From assembly GCA_033026295.1 (NCBI GenBank), contig CM065179.1, positions 22,809,275-22,873,274 on the forward strand: 64,000 nucleotides of DNA, written 5' to 3'. A model generated the notes under the pieces. That model was not told the DNA's origin and searched no databases. It saw only the letters and a program-made list of their open reading frames with translations. Below, piece by piece: positions 21,796 through 33,366 of the stretch. Positions within the stretch are counted from its first letter, which is position 1. The number at the start of each line of letters is the position of its first letter. The stretch is from Channa striata (lineage: Eukaryota; Chordata; Actinopteri; Anabantiformes; Channidae). The translations under genes were made by a program, and so were the position numbers.

Positions 21796-23580
21796 TCTGG
21801 TTGTGTGGCCTGCTGTTACTGTATGAGGCTGCTTGGCTTTTTCCTTACATTTACAAGCACATTATGTCCTGACGTAAAAGGACTGCAACTGTGGTACAGA
21901 AAATAGCATTTGACCTCCTTTGACAAAGTTTTGCTGCCAACAAAACTTGTATTAGCAAGTGAACACATCAGCACTAGTGGTGTGAGTTTGAGCCCACACT
22001 ATATGATGTGTTGGGAACCCGGTAAGCCCACTTAAACATTAACATCAAGTGTGCCATTGACCGGGGAAACGGTCTGGGATTCTGTGGCTAGTGGTACCAC
22101 ACCATCGTATAAACACACAGATGTATTCAAGCCCCAGGGCAGCTGCAGGGCAGACCTGTGAAACCTGGCCATGGTGTCTTGGTTTAAGGGAAAAGTCCCA
22201 AGGATCTGCACCCAGGAGGATCCTCTGTGGCTTCTGTGACAGTTGACCTTTAACCCCCACAGTCTCTGCAGTCTCTGGAAAAAAAAATGGTTCAAGTTGC
22301 ATCTTTGCAGGTCAGTGGCCCCTGTGTGATTTCATGAAGCTGAACCTCGACAGAGAGTGAGAATGACACAACCGGTAATGTTTGAGGCACACACTGTAAT
22401 AAAATGAAATCACTACTGTCGCACTACAATTAAGGATCTCCGTGCTCTGGAGTATGTTACCAACAGGCACACGAACAGGCGGCTTCAGTGGTCTCCCCGA
22501 GGAGTCAAGGCCTTGTTTACTGTGGGATTTATTAACGCTGAAGTGGAAGGCATGTTTCATTGCTTGTTATCTGATATTTGAGATGTTCTTCTCTGACCGA
22601 TGTCTCAACACTGCAACAGCTTTTGGTTTCATATTCTTTTCCCTAACCGTAAAACGGCAAAGTCAAAGCAGATTTGCCAACATGTGAAGGGGGACTTCAC
22701 GAATTTCTTAACTTGCTTTCTGCATCTTTAGTGTAGGGTGTAAATGTACAATACGGCTTTTAAAAATGAGAAAAAGAGTTTTTCATCATTGGGAGTTCAG
22801 GTGATATCATCTGCAGAATCTCTGGAAAAGCATGTTGACCGTGAATACAAACTCCAAAGTGTGAGCAACGAGATGACATCATCGGAAATGTGATGGCGAC
22901 GTTTTTCAGCTAGAAGCAAAGAGATATTTTAATAGAGGGAAGTCAGAGGTATTGTTTAGTGGCATTTATGTACATGTACTACCCGAACTAGAGGCAAAAA
23001 AAGCAAGATCCAAATCAGTGGACGTGTCCTTTAATCAATGTTACTGTGAAGCTGATGCGTAGCACGTAACAATTACTAGTCACGGGGCCGTTTGCAACAT
23101 CAGGACAATGGTATCTTCCACAAAAATGCGGGCATATCATCCCACATAGAGTGATATTTAAAAACTACTTTAAAAGGATCTGTTCGGAAACAAGCGACTT
23201 TTTCACACGTTGTAAACAACAATAATGAACAATAAGGTGGGAACTTAAATAATAATGACGGAGGGATTTGAAAGACATCAGCGTTTGACACGACCTCTTT
23301 GAAACACAGAGTGACAGACTGAGAGGTGTGTTGGCCACAACAATGATAGCGAATATACTGAATATTTAATATAATTCACATGTGTTGCATCATCCTGTCA
23401 GGAAATTGATTTGCAAACCTCCCAGGGCTTTAACATACAGCGTGTAACAATGCGCCACAGTATGCACGCAGCACACGTGTGAGGTGTTAACAGGGTAAGC
23501 TAAATCTCTGTCTCCAAGCTGCTGATGCACAGCTGCCAATAATACAAGTTTCAGGTTTCAAGTATTTGAAAACTGGTGTG
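21796..23580. other. Non-coding; nothing identified
   Basis: Spacer. A stretch around 22030-22300 keeps two overlapping minus-strand frames of 85-87 codons that look non-protein. No transposon ends or RNA genes are recognised. Confidence 0.5.
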
Positions 23581-23589
23581 AAAGACATT

Positions 23590-24495
23590 TAAACATACCT
23601 GATATGTGTGACGAAATATTAATTAAAGTCCTTTAAATGCCAGCCTGCTAATTGGTTTGCACCTGCACACGAGGAGCAGATTTCATGATTATTATCATCC
23701 CCAACTCACCCCTGTATCTCTGGTAAAAACTCCTGGTACAAGTAGAGGAGTGCAGGGTAAATATTGAATCTGGGACTAAACTCCTGCCGTACACGGCAGA
23801 GCAGGGGAAGATGTGTGAGAGTTGAGAAGCTGTCCTAATTAAGAAGCTGTAATCAGGCTCGGAGCTAGAGGGTAACTCCCCGGGTGTCATTTGTGATATT
23901 AAACCGTGCTGTCCTCCTCCTTCTGTTTGTTGTGCTTCACTGGCTGGAGCTAATCCCTTTTAATATAGCCGCAAATATGCAAATAGCCGTTTCAATATAC
24001 CCAACCTTCCATAGATATCCTCTTTTAATTCTGCAAAAGTCAAGAGCAGGACCTTGTCAGTCAAACTCCTTTCCCCCTCATAATAATACTAATGTTTTCC
24101 CATTATGCACTGTCCAACTAATTAAGGGGAAGTTTGTGTGGAGAAGGATTTGTGTTTCCCAGGAGAGAGCAGGACACGACTTTTTTCCCCTTCTCGGGGC
24201 TGGCCTCAGGCGGATCGGAAAGTTGTTTGCTTACGCTCTTCAAATCTTCATAAAATAATGCAAAATGGAAATGCACATAACAAACGGCCGGGGTTGGGTC
24301 TAGACCAGCTCCCTTGGCACACGCAATACTCACCAGAAGAGCCGTCGTGGAATGAAAAGCTCAGCATCACTGTCTGCGGATGAATGGCGCAGTTTGCGAG
24401 CAGGGGTTCCAAAGGCCAAGTACCCCACAATGAGATAGCAGCATTTATATCCTCGCGATGCAATTCATAAATAATGGATGAATCTGTAGATCTCT
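23590..24495. promoter_or_regulatory. Long candidate regulatory block
   Basis: About 900 bp of repeat-free, motif-rich sequence: AATATTAATTAAAG near 23616-23630, CCTAATTAAG at 23834-23843, an exact octamer ATGCAAAT at 23977-23984, and CTAATTAAGG at 24118-24127. Frames are open on both strands in several places without protein character. This is the longest uninterrupted island of this texture in the window. Enhancer function is inferred. Confidence 0.35.
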
Positions 24496-24621
24496 AGCAC
24501 CCTGTGCATCTACATGTCACAAGTGACTCAATGATGATACCATAAAGCAGAGCTAAAGTGGTTTAAGGTCTATTCTGTGGAAGTCTCAGGATAAAGAGGG
24601 CTAAGAGAACCAAGGGACATA

Positions 24622-24667
24622 CTTCCTCTAGTATTCCCTCGCCGCCTGTGGGGAATACTAGAAGAAG
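24622..24667. repeat. Inverted repeat, 17-bp arms with one mismatch
   Basis: The left arm CTTCCTCTAGTATTCCC (24622-24638) and right arm GGGAATACTAGAAGAAG (24651-24667) are reverse complements except at one position, with a 12-nt loop. The inner 11-12 bp are perfect. Transcribed, this would be a 46-nt stem-loop, short for a microRNA precursor. It may be a remnant foldback element or a dyad site. Confidence 0.75.
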
Positions 24668-25825
24668 AAAAACTCAGCTCTCAGCTGCTTAACCTCCCAA
24701 CTAAAAGCAGCCGAGGAACTCTGTTACAGCCAGCTGATGGTGAAAGTTTCGCAATCGCGGGATGAGCCGCTCCGGGATTCTTGCCTCGTTTCACTAACGG
24801 TGTCAAAATTAATTGGTGGACGCTACTCATGTGAACGCCCCAAAGCATTTCAAAGCCCACCAGTCAGCTGTGAGCTGCAGGTACAGCATAATTTGGGAAG
24901 ACGGTGGGTAACTGTGCGTGTGCGTTTGAGCACGAAGCCGACACAACACAATTACGTAAAAATCTCTCATTTGACAACGCACGCACATTATTTTAAAAAA
25001 GAATACAGCAAAAAAGGGGAAATATAGGCGAATTAAGAAAGCGAAAATGTCCACCATTTTGACAACACACGGGTGTACAACGAAGCAGGTGAAACGATGC
25101 TATTTTTGATATGCAGCTGTTCATAACAAGTGTACGTAGTGTAAGAGCTGCCGTAGCCTGCAGCCCGTTAACATACTATCTGTGGTTACCTGGTTCATGC
25201 CGCAAACTCACTTTTTTCACACGTGCAAAGTGCAGCTGCTTCCTGGGTGGATAGTGTGCGGGCAAAATGACTGAGGCAATGGGAAAAGGTGTGTGAGAAA
25301 ATTGCTTTCAGGTTGTGACAGTGGCACAGGTGTGTTCACCTTGTGTGTGCAGATTTCTGTTTTTTCTTTACCTGCCAGGTGACAGTTGTTGTGCTGCATG
25401 TTATGAAGTTAGTGAAGATGTTTTTTATGATTTGATGGTAATTTTAGTTTTTGCATGTGCGTCCAGTACTTCCTCAGAAAGAACCTAAACATGGCCACAA
25501 CCAAGATTAAATCTGGTAACGGGGGAATTATTGTTTGAATACAATATGAGAAAATAACATACATAGTCTGCCTGAATTCATTGTCAGCCAATCAGTGTGA
25601 GATGTTAATGAGAATCATGTCTGACTTGACAATTGCTTGAAGGTGTTACCTCCACTAAGAGTGCAGTGCAGGCCTATGACCTGTTGTTAATAGTAGTCAG
25701 ATGCATCCCTATAGGCGCGAACGAGGTGAAAATGAGGATGAGTTAGAAACGGCTGAGGCCGCGTATTCAGCGTGTGTTTGTATGTAATGTGCCGCTCAAA
25801 ACAGATTTTGTGGATTAGGCTCAAT
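24668..25825. other. Non-coding; nothing identified
   Basis: Mixed spacer with CpG-containing stretches near 24740-24960. The 96-codon plus frame (24737-25027) has no domain. No repeat family recognised. Confidence 0.45.
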
Positions 25826-25829
25826 ACAG

Positions 25830-26340
25830 ATGCCAAAGAAATGGGTAAAATCCCTCCCAGGCTTCAGGATAAAGCAGGGGTCCACTTGCTTCTGCATCTG
25901 CCTCAGCAGCAGCTGTATCCAGTCTGGCAGAGCTTTCCGACGTGCATTTTAACTTGCTGGGTAAACTCAGCCACCCTTGTGCCCCCTCAAATAGCTGTGG
26001 AAAAAGCTCCTTCAGTGGCTGTTCAATTATTGATTGACAGTAAAAAGCTCGTGGGTTCATTAAGATCATAGATGTGCTGGGGGTAATGCTCCAAAACTGG
26101 GGTAACTGCACAGCACTTAGTCACAGATGGCCCGGTAACAGTGCTGAATAGCTGGGAGGAAGGAGCGCAGACAGGAGTCTCGGTATCACACTCAACCTGG
26201 TATTGGTGTACCATTAAACACTGAGCCAGGCTGTTTCTGCTAAGGATCTGTGTATCTGCTTGAGGGGAGCTCAAAGCAACAGCCACAGACAATCTCCTCG
26301 AGGATGCCACACAAACGTCACCTCTTACTCTTGTTAGAAG
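25830..26340. promoter_or_regulatory. Candidate regulatory block with PBX-MEIS site
   Basis: A repeat-free block, open on both strands, with overlapping minus frames of 95-96 codons that do not look like protein. It contains an exact TGATTGACAG at 26031-26040, the composite site bound by PBX-MEIS/PREP heterodimers, preceded by CAATTAT and followed by TTCATTAAGATC. PBX-MEIS sites are a hallmark of developmental enhancers. Conservation is not testable here. Confidence 0.4.
26031..26040 (+). promoter_or_regulatory. PBX-MEIS composite site TGATTGACAG
   Basis: An exact match to the 10-bp consensus for PBX (TGATTGA) joined to MEIS/PREP (TGACAG). A 10-mer is expected roughly once per megabase per strand by chance, so finding it in a regulatory-looking island is suggestive. 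Binding is not shown. Confidence 0.45.
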
Positions 26341-26369
26341 GAACCCCGTATCTCAGGATGCCGCACGCG

Positions 26370-26840
26370 AATTAAGTCTGTCGCCTGCTAAAGTGCATGA
26401 ATATCCATATGGGTGATCGAATCAAAGCGCAGCGCAATTGTTTCTGAGAACACAGGCTGGGAATGTGCCATAGCCAACACACTTCTACCCACATCTATAC
26501 TGAGCGGCGACGGCACTGAATGACATTATCTGACAATCTTGTCTGATAGGCGCAGACACTGCACCTCCAGAGTCAATTTATTGGGGGAGTTTACATTTCA
26601 GGGAGTCGGGGTGAAGGCTGGCTGTGACACAATGAAGGCAGGTAATGGGTCTCTCAGTGGAAGCAAGACGAATTTAAAACAAGAGACTACTTCGTTAGAA
26701 AAACCTGCTATCTAGGTCACTTGAACTAACTGCATAAAGATCACTGAATTATTAACTATAATTGGGGCACCTAGTTGAGAAAGATTGAACCAAATGAAGG
26801 AGTCTTTAATAGTAAGTCTAAAAAAAGGGGATTGTTTACA
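26370..26840. promoter_or_regulatory. Candidate regulatory block
   Basis: Repeat-free sequence containing TGAATATCCATATGG, GCGCAATTG, CAATTTATTGGGGG and TTATTAACTATAATTGGGG patches. The texture matches the neighbouring islands. No protein-like frame. Inferred only. Confidence 0.28.
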
Positions 26841-28175
26841 ACGCAAGCGCTAATTACTGCAGAGTAAAACACGCTATTTCAAGCCCCTCTGCTTAAGTTT
26901 GCCTTATTAAACTGGCAACAATCTACAGCAAATCATGCTCATAAACAGCACAATCGTTGTTGTTCGCTGGCTGCCAAGAAATAATCAAAATATTAATATG
27001 AAAAAGATTTCGTCGACTTGCAGTACTGTATGCTCATAATTAAGTCAGAGAGAGGACTTTTCCATTCCCCTCGAGGTGGACCAGGTTAAATTGAGTTGAA
27101 AATGAGATTTTAGCATCTCCTGCAATAATAGCGGGGAGCTGAACTTGGGTATGATCTCTGTTAATAGAGTGAGAGCACAGGAGAATTTGGTGTTACGCTG
27201 TGAATAGAGGCAGAGCAGGTGGAAACCAGGATCCTTTTCATGAACAGGCATGAAGTCAATTAGACAGGAGAAAGGGAGTGTGAAGAATGGAAGGAGGAAC
27301 GTGTGCTTGTAGGCAGGAGGAATCCGGAGCCAGGGTTAGTGATGTTTTGCCAGATGTCACGTGAGAAAGAGAAAGCAGACTTGGCCCGACATTAGGATTG
27401 TTAAAGAAAGCCAAGTGTGCGCCACCATGTTCGAGTCAAATTGTCCCTTCACAACAAAGATTGATTGAGTTGACAAACAAAAATTACATGCATATCATTT
27501 CGCTCACACCTCTGGTCAATGTTTGACATGTTACCTGCATCGCGTGCCGTGCAGTGCGTGTATAGACGTGTTCATCTGCATGTTCAACTGGAACATCGCT
27601 TTAAAACAAGAGGTGAGAGCTATAAATAATGCATCTATAAATGACGGTACATTTTTTAGCAAGACATTTTGCACGCTAAATACATTTTTATGTCACGCAA
27701 AAGGTGTTTCTGGGAGCGACTCGAAATCAGCGTCTATGTTCACTGGAATGACAGCACCCAGCGTCAACGCCCATATCTCCAAAAAATGGTGTTTAAATGT
27801 TTAACATTATGTTGACAATGAACAAAAAGTCACAAACATGTTGATAATTGACATGTGAATAGCATCCAGTTAAACCAAACCACAATCCTTCTCCGACCTC
27901 GACCACAATAGACCAACCACCTTCTTTTGACTCATTCCTTCAAGAAAAGCTGCCCGGGACGATCCAACCAGCGATCATGATTGTAGCTAATGTTTATTCT
28001 AAGGGTTTATTAATGGGCTGCCCCACAAATGTGTCGAATGCGTAACACCATCTTCCAGAGTGGGCAGTACATGTCAGTAAATGCGTATATTAAACATGCA
28101 TTGCTGCTGCATCACCCATGTATGAGAACGTCCACATGATCATTCTGATGCGAAAAGCGTCTCACCCTCATCGTC
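26841..28175. other. Non-coding; nothing identified
   Basis: Mixed spacer. The 93-codon frame at 27523-27804 lacks domain or splice support. AT-rich patches alternate with balanced ones, and part may be further conserved sequence. Confidence 0.4.
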
Positions 28176-28179
28176 TTTC

Positions 28180-28590
28180 AGGTTGTTGACAACGGTGTCG
28201 CCGCGGGGGGTCGGAGATTATCTTTCAATTAAACCTCGCCGCCTTTAACAAACCACATATGCAATTACGCTAATTGCGCAAAGTGATCGCTCGCGCTCGG
28301 TTGTGGAGGATGATGAGGGGCAGGCCTCGTCCGTCCCCTCTCAGCCCAGTTCAGCGGCCTTTCGCTGTAATCTGCTTCACTGGGCGCACTCTTGCCCTCC
28401 CCATTAGGACTATCCCCAGAGGAGAGCCTTCCCCTGCTTTACACTGTAACAGGCTTGTTAATAATACATTAATGAAGAGCTGCTCCTCCAGATTAGGTGG
28501 TGGCCCCTCTGATAATGGGGAGCTGGAAGAGGGCCAGGCAATCACCTCACTGTTGTAATCTAACCTTGGGTTAAATAAGCTTTTGTTAGC
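28180..28590. promoter_or_regulatory. Candidate developmental enhancer block
   Basis: Balanced and CpG-retaining. Contains TTTCAATTAAACC, GCAATTACGCTAATTGCGC near 28261-28279 and TGTTAATAATACATTAATG near 28456-28474, all homeodomain-rich. The frames on opposite strands (28274-28558 and 28351-28545) have no protein character. It ends at a (GA)n tract. Enhancer reading inferred. Confidence 0.35.
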
Positions 28591-28595
28591 CAGAC

Positions 28596-28621
28596 AGAGA
28601 GAGAGAGAGAGAGAGAGAGAG
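28596..28621 (+). repeat. (AG)n microsatellite
   Basis: About 26 bp of uninterrupted AG dinucleotides followed by GGG, directly bordering the regulatory-looking block on its left. Confidence 0.95.
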
Positions 28622-29010
28622 GGGAGTTGGGGTGACAGCGAGCACTCGCCTAAGGAAATGTAAATGACTCTTTTGTCTCAGACATGGGTGGAAATATGAA
28701 ACGGTGAGGAAGCAGAACTAAAGCTGGCTGCTGTTCGTGGCCTCAGCGTACATAATTGTATAGTGGAAACACAATTACCAGCTACTTTAGGAGATGACAG
28801 GTGACTGTTGCTCTGTGTCTGTGAAGTGCGGCAGACAGGGTGCAAAGCAGCACTGTCAGCAGGTGCGTGGCAGCGATCGGCTCCTCGTGTGTCAAATTTC
28901 CGCCCCTGTTTTACGTGAGTGACGGTCCGCGCTCGCACACCAGATCTACCGCTCCGGGTTTGGAATCCCTGCTTGCAAATGTATTCTGATGCGAGCAATC
29001 AACAAACAAT

Positions 29011-29012
<2 letters not shown>
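28622..29012. other. Non-coding; nothing identified
   Basis: Balanced sequence with some CpGs. A 106-codon minus frame has no domain. Possibly a continuation of the regulatory-looking island. Confidence 0.4.
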
Positions 29013-29057
<45 letters not shown>

Positions 29058-29065
29058 AAAAAAAA
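29013..29065 (+). repeat. (AC)16 followed by A20
   Basis: Sixteen AC units, one extra C, then twenty A. A CA repeat next to an A-run is seen again near 49.65 kb in this window. It could be the tail of an old retroposon, but no body is recognisable upstream. Confidence 0.95.
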
Positions 29066-30423
29066 GCCCAAAGAGTCTGGTTTAAATATTTTAAATACCC
29101 TGCGCTCTTTCTGAACGGTATTCCACTCACAAGGATGTATAGGCTTGTCTCGTCTGCGTGCTGTTTTGGCAGCCTCTTTCCCCTGTCTGTCTCCTAATAG
29201 AAATCTTGATAGAAATATCAGAAGGAGATTTTAATCACAGGGGTGTTGTGCATGCTTACTTATCTGAACCACAAAGGAAGAAAGAATTTCCAGCCGGCGC
29301 TGTCACCCCTCTCGCACAGCAGCCTCTGTCAGGGAGGAATGTGCCTTAAGACACATCTCCCATTCAGCCTGTGTAACACTTGCCAAACTGCAGCAAACTT
29401 AACAGCAGCCGAGAACAAACGGAATGAGGAAGCGATAGGAAAATAAGATCGAATGAAATGTTTCCTAGAGTCAAATACAGTATGTTAAAGGAGAGCCTTG
29501 AGAGAAAACATTCAGGGGGAGAAGGTAAACACAACCATTAAGTTCCTAACTGAGAGAGCGAGCGCGGGGAATTTGGATCGAGCTTTTTGTCTCCCGATTC
29601 TCCCTCCTCACCCTCCCAACCCTGCCTTTGTTTGGTTTTGTTCCTTTAGGTGTTTTGATGGGACAAATTTTCAAAAATCCACCACTCGAGTGTTTAATTT
29701 GAACTTGCCAAGATGAAACGCAGCCCATGGTTGGAAGGGGTGAGACCCGCGTCGATGCGTTTCCACACTCCTCCACCTCCAGTGCACGAAATCACAGCGG
29801 CATCGAGCCGCGGCTTTAACCGTAATGTCCCCGTCTGTAAAGTTACCGCCAAGAATCTCGGCTGAATCTGAAACACGCCTTTCACTTTTCTGTGTAATAA
29901 ATAAATAACAGCACAAATAAAACTTTGGGGAGCGGATTAAAAAATGAAGAGGGGCTGCTGCAGCAAAGTCAGTCGTGTTCAATTAAGTCCTAATAACCAA
30001 TGTTCTTTCTAAAGTTGGGGTAATTTGAAGCTCCCTGATGTTTTCATACAAGCCTTTTCTACTCATCTCCACATAAAAGGGGCAGTTCAGAAATTGTTGT
30101 CCCAAAGTAAGTTCTAAAAAGACCTTCAAATCATTAAGTATGAGTTTTCAAAGAGCTGCCGATTGAAAGCCAATGGGAAAGTCCTCACACTTTTATCTAG
30201 GATGTTAAAGAAAAAGATGAGGATCTTGAGCCTGGGCCTTTCAGATAAGTGAATATATTTAATTTTTGAAAGAATCACAGACTTGGTGTCTTTGGTCCTC
30301 ATGCCTACTGGGACCACAAGGCGTGAAGAAGTCAAAGTTTTTTTTCTCCCTCCCTCTCTCCATCTCTCACCCTGCTGTACTCATGAAGACGAATAGACCC
30401 TGAAACCTCACTGGGCCCCTAAG
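29066..30423. other. Non-coding; nothing identified
   Basis: Mixed spacer with balanced stretches at about 29.2-29.45 and 29.5-29.95 kb. Frames up to 103 codons are on both strands without domain. No repeat family. Confidence 0.4.
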
Positions 30424-30907
30424 TTGATTTATTTATCAGGTCTACTCTGCTCCCGAGTGATGGCTGCGTGTGATGGATACCCAAGGGTGGGTCTTCTCAG
30501 AGACCCCCCTCCTCATCCACCTCCTCCTCCTCATTCTCTCGCCGTGGCATCAGAGCCCACGCCTGACACTGGGCTTTCATCGCGGGGCACCACTCAGGCC
30601 CCTGCGCCTAATGAATGCCGAGCGGGGCTGCTGCTGCCGCCGCCGCCGCTGCCGCTGCTGCATTTGCGGGAACGTGACTGACCAGGCCATTAAACGCAGA
30701 CAGGTTAGGTTTCGCATTCCCACCTCGCCCCCCCCCCTCCGTGGTGTGCCTCAGACGTGGCGCTTCGCTGTAACGTCCCACCCATATGCCACAGCTGTTT
30801 GTTTAGCCTGGGAGAGCTCTCTGTCACCCTGCCAACGCTGCACTCCAAGACACTCCTGGAAACCACACATGCATTACAACCAAAAAGAAACTCCCTCATT
30901 AACCTGA
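30424..30907. other. Non-coding; contains CTG/CCG repeat and longest frame of window
   Basis: Holds the longest stop-free frame, 145 codons at 30470-30907. Its translation is dominated by the CTG/CCG repeat (a C/R-rich run) and pyrimidine tracts and matches nothing I know. A second plus frame and minus frames overlap it. A GC-retaining patch just after the triplet repeat (GCATTTGCGGGAACGTGACT at 30660-30679) may be regulatory. Not called as a gene. Confidence 0.5.
30628..30660 (+). repeat. CTG/CCG trinucleotide repeat
   Basis: Eleven triplets, CTG or CCG in mixed order. Not part of any supported coding frame. Confidence 0.9.
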
Positions 30908-32801
30908 TATGGAAAGAAAGACAGAAAGACAATGAAAACAGAGACAAAAAAGGAAAAACCTGGATGTGTATGAAAAACACTGGCACTCTTTCTCTAGGAA
31001 AACACAACTTTTAGGCCTCCTGCTGTTAAAAGTCCTCAAAATTCCTTTTGTTATTTGTTCCAAAATGGCTGCTGTTGGTAACAGAAAACACTTGTTTGTT
31101 GTTGTTTGGTTTTTGTCGCCGCGTTCCGACATGTTAACGGCGCAGGGACCCGCTGATGGAAAGAACATCTGGCTTTTGTGCATAGCTGAAAGAGTACACA
31201 TCCATTATACATGGCATTCTGAGAGCCAGTCTGCACGGTCCTCAATCAGTGCAAACACAAGCGAACACAACAACACACACACTTTCCTGCGCGTTTACTA
31301 CGACTCGAGCAGCACTACATCGCATTTATCTCATATCAATATCCCATTTAGTTTGTAGGGGATATTTCTGAACTGAATTCCTAACCCGCTGCATTTTTCT
31401 GCACTTACTGTGGGGGCAAACAGAGTTAAATATTGAGTTTTCCAATTAGGGAAATTCTCAGAGAAAACAGATGGATTGCCAGTTGTGTTACAGGCAACAC
31501 CTGAATTCTGTCAATAATTACACCATGCTCAGGGTGGGAGGCATATTAGCTGAAACTGTATAATCTCTTGACATAATAAGCAGCTCTCTCGTGTGTAGAA
31601 AATACAAATTTGTGCTACCAAACTCTGTACTGTATTCACCATGTCACCAGCTTTCATTCAACATGAAAACTTGGCAAATGGTAAACAATCGATGAAAATC
31701 TCCAAACTGCCACATGTGAACACAAACTTTACCTGCGTGCCAGGTGCCTGAACACTCAGCAGGAATTCCTCTGAGGTCTGGGTGAGTGAGGCTCCACTCG
31801 CCATCTGTTTCATCACTGCTATCACCGTCTTGTCGAACTAAGCAGAACAAAACAAACTCAGCCAAAGGAAGGTATGTTTTTTTTTAGATTAATACAGATC
31901 TACAGATTAAAATGGGAGCACAGAAATACAAAATTTAAAACTGTGTTTAAACAAACACATGTCTATTGAAAGTCAATAGAAATTATATTACATATTAGTG
32001 TTAAAAAGAGCTTGGAGGGATTTTTACTGTTTTTTGAGATTTCTCTTTAGATGGAATAAAATATTGGAATGTTGTTTTGCTATTTAAATACCTATCAACT
32101 CAAATACTCCACCAAATTGGTACAAACTAATTATAATAATCTAATATTGCTTTGAAGCAACAGCTTCACTGATTTGCAACATAACTGCCTCCAACGGCCT
32201 AATACAACCTGATACATCGAAGGGACGGTTACCAGAGCAGAAATTATGTGGAAACATCTCAATTTGCTTTGTAATGTTTAATGTCCTTGGTTTCTTGAAG
32301 AATAAATCTAAGCCAGAGCTAACACAGGCAGAGCCACCTAAGTCTGTGGTGGCACATCAGTTTAAAGATGAACTTTGGTCATTTTCTCAATTAATTAAAT
32401 CCACCGCATACAGTCTAGACACTCACTGGGAACTGAAATGTCGCAAAAAGCTTCGTTGAGATGTTTATGAAAAAAGCTCCGAACGTCATATTGGGGTTTT
32501 ATTTTTTTTTAATTCTCAACAAAGAAACATGCAGAGCAGTGATGTGTTTATATAGTCGTTTCTGGACAATGATGGCGGCACAGAAAAAGAAGCTACGCCA
32601 GACTGACGGATGCTAAATGGGGAAAACGATCGTTGGATCAATTCTTCCTCGTGGGTTTGTTGCTGGGGTGTAACAACAACCGTGAGGCTGTGGGCTGGGT
32701 CGGAACACATCACTGCTGAAGCTCCGTTCGAACTTGCATGAGCGTTAACACAGCTTTAGTTGTTGGACAATAGAAAACAAAACACAGGAAGTTATGTGTT
32801 T
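30908..32801. other. Non-coding; nothing identified
   Basis: AT-rich spacer. A small inverted repeat TCTATTGA-aag-TCAATAGA sits at 31972-31990. The part at 32540-32760 has a patch of balanced sequence that could be decayed repeat. No gene. Confidence 0.45.
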
Positions 32802-32836
32802 GTAACAAGAGCAAATTTAATTTGCTCTTGTTACAT
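32802..32836. repeat. Perfect inverted repeat: 16-bp arms, 3-nt loop
   Basis: TGTAACAAGAGCAAAT (32802-32817) and ATTTGCTCTTGTTACA (32821-32836) are exact reverse complements around TTA. An error-free 16-bp dyad with a 3-nt loop is unlikely by chance in 64 kb. In DNA it could extrude a cruciform. It could have arisen by a template switch (short inversion duplication), be the core of a foldback element, or be a protein-binding dyad. Confidence 0.95.
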
Positions 32837-33305
32837 AGTAGATTTTTTGTGTAGTTGTATATTTTGAGCGTTTTATAAATTCTAATTTTACTTGTACTAC
32901 TTTCTGTTTTAAGTGTTTAACTTTGATAGAATTTAAATTGTCTCCACTACTGAGAAAAAATACAGCAATAAAAAGAATTTGCCCAGGGAAGTGATGTGAT
33001 CAGGACCCGTTATGAAGTGACCGGGACTAAGTCAGGAGAAAGTCTTGTGACCTCAGCTTCAGCAGCCCTGCAGATCTACAAGTGATACCGGACATCACTC
33101 ACAGAAACTAACCAACCTGTGCAGGTCAGTTAACCGTCGCCAATTTCTCTGTAGTAACAGTCGGAGGTTTGGGGACAAAAATCCCCCAGCTGACACACCG
33201 TTTTATTCCAATTAAAATCGACATTCGTGTTTTAAAAAAAATCAAGTGATAAATAAATAAATGCTCCTCGACTGAATGCATTGTCTGGTCCTAGAGGATA
33301 AAGAA
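32837..33305. other. Non-coding; nothing identified
   Basis: AT-rich spacer after the inverted repeat. The texture at 32980-33140 is balanced and might be decayed repeat. No gene. Confidence 0.45.
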
Positions 33306-33366
33306 AGTAACTTTTACTCCAGTGACATTTCTAAAATGCCAGGTTTTACTTGAGTACATTTTTACA
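33306..33366 (+). mobile_element. Possible hAT-type transposon end fragment
   Basis: The phrases GTAACTTTTACTCCAGTGAC and TTTTACTTGAGTACATTTTT recall a repeat common in fish genomes that contains serial ACTTTTACTC and TTACTTAAGTA units and is usually assigned to hAT DNA transposons. Only about 60 bp are alike, with no terminal repeats, so this is a weak call. Confidence 0.25.

Noticed and set aside
24622..24667. MicroRNA precursor
   Set aside because: The stem is only 17 bp, shorter than the roughly 22-nt duplex needed, and it matches no miRNA I know.
30470..30907. Longest open frame, 145 codons, plus strand
   Set aside because: Translation is driven by a CTG/CCG repeat and pyrimidine tracts, other frames overlap it, there is no domain, and its length is within chance expectation.
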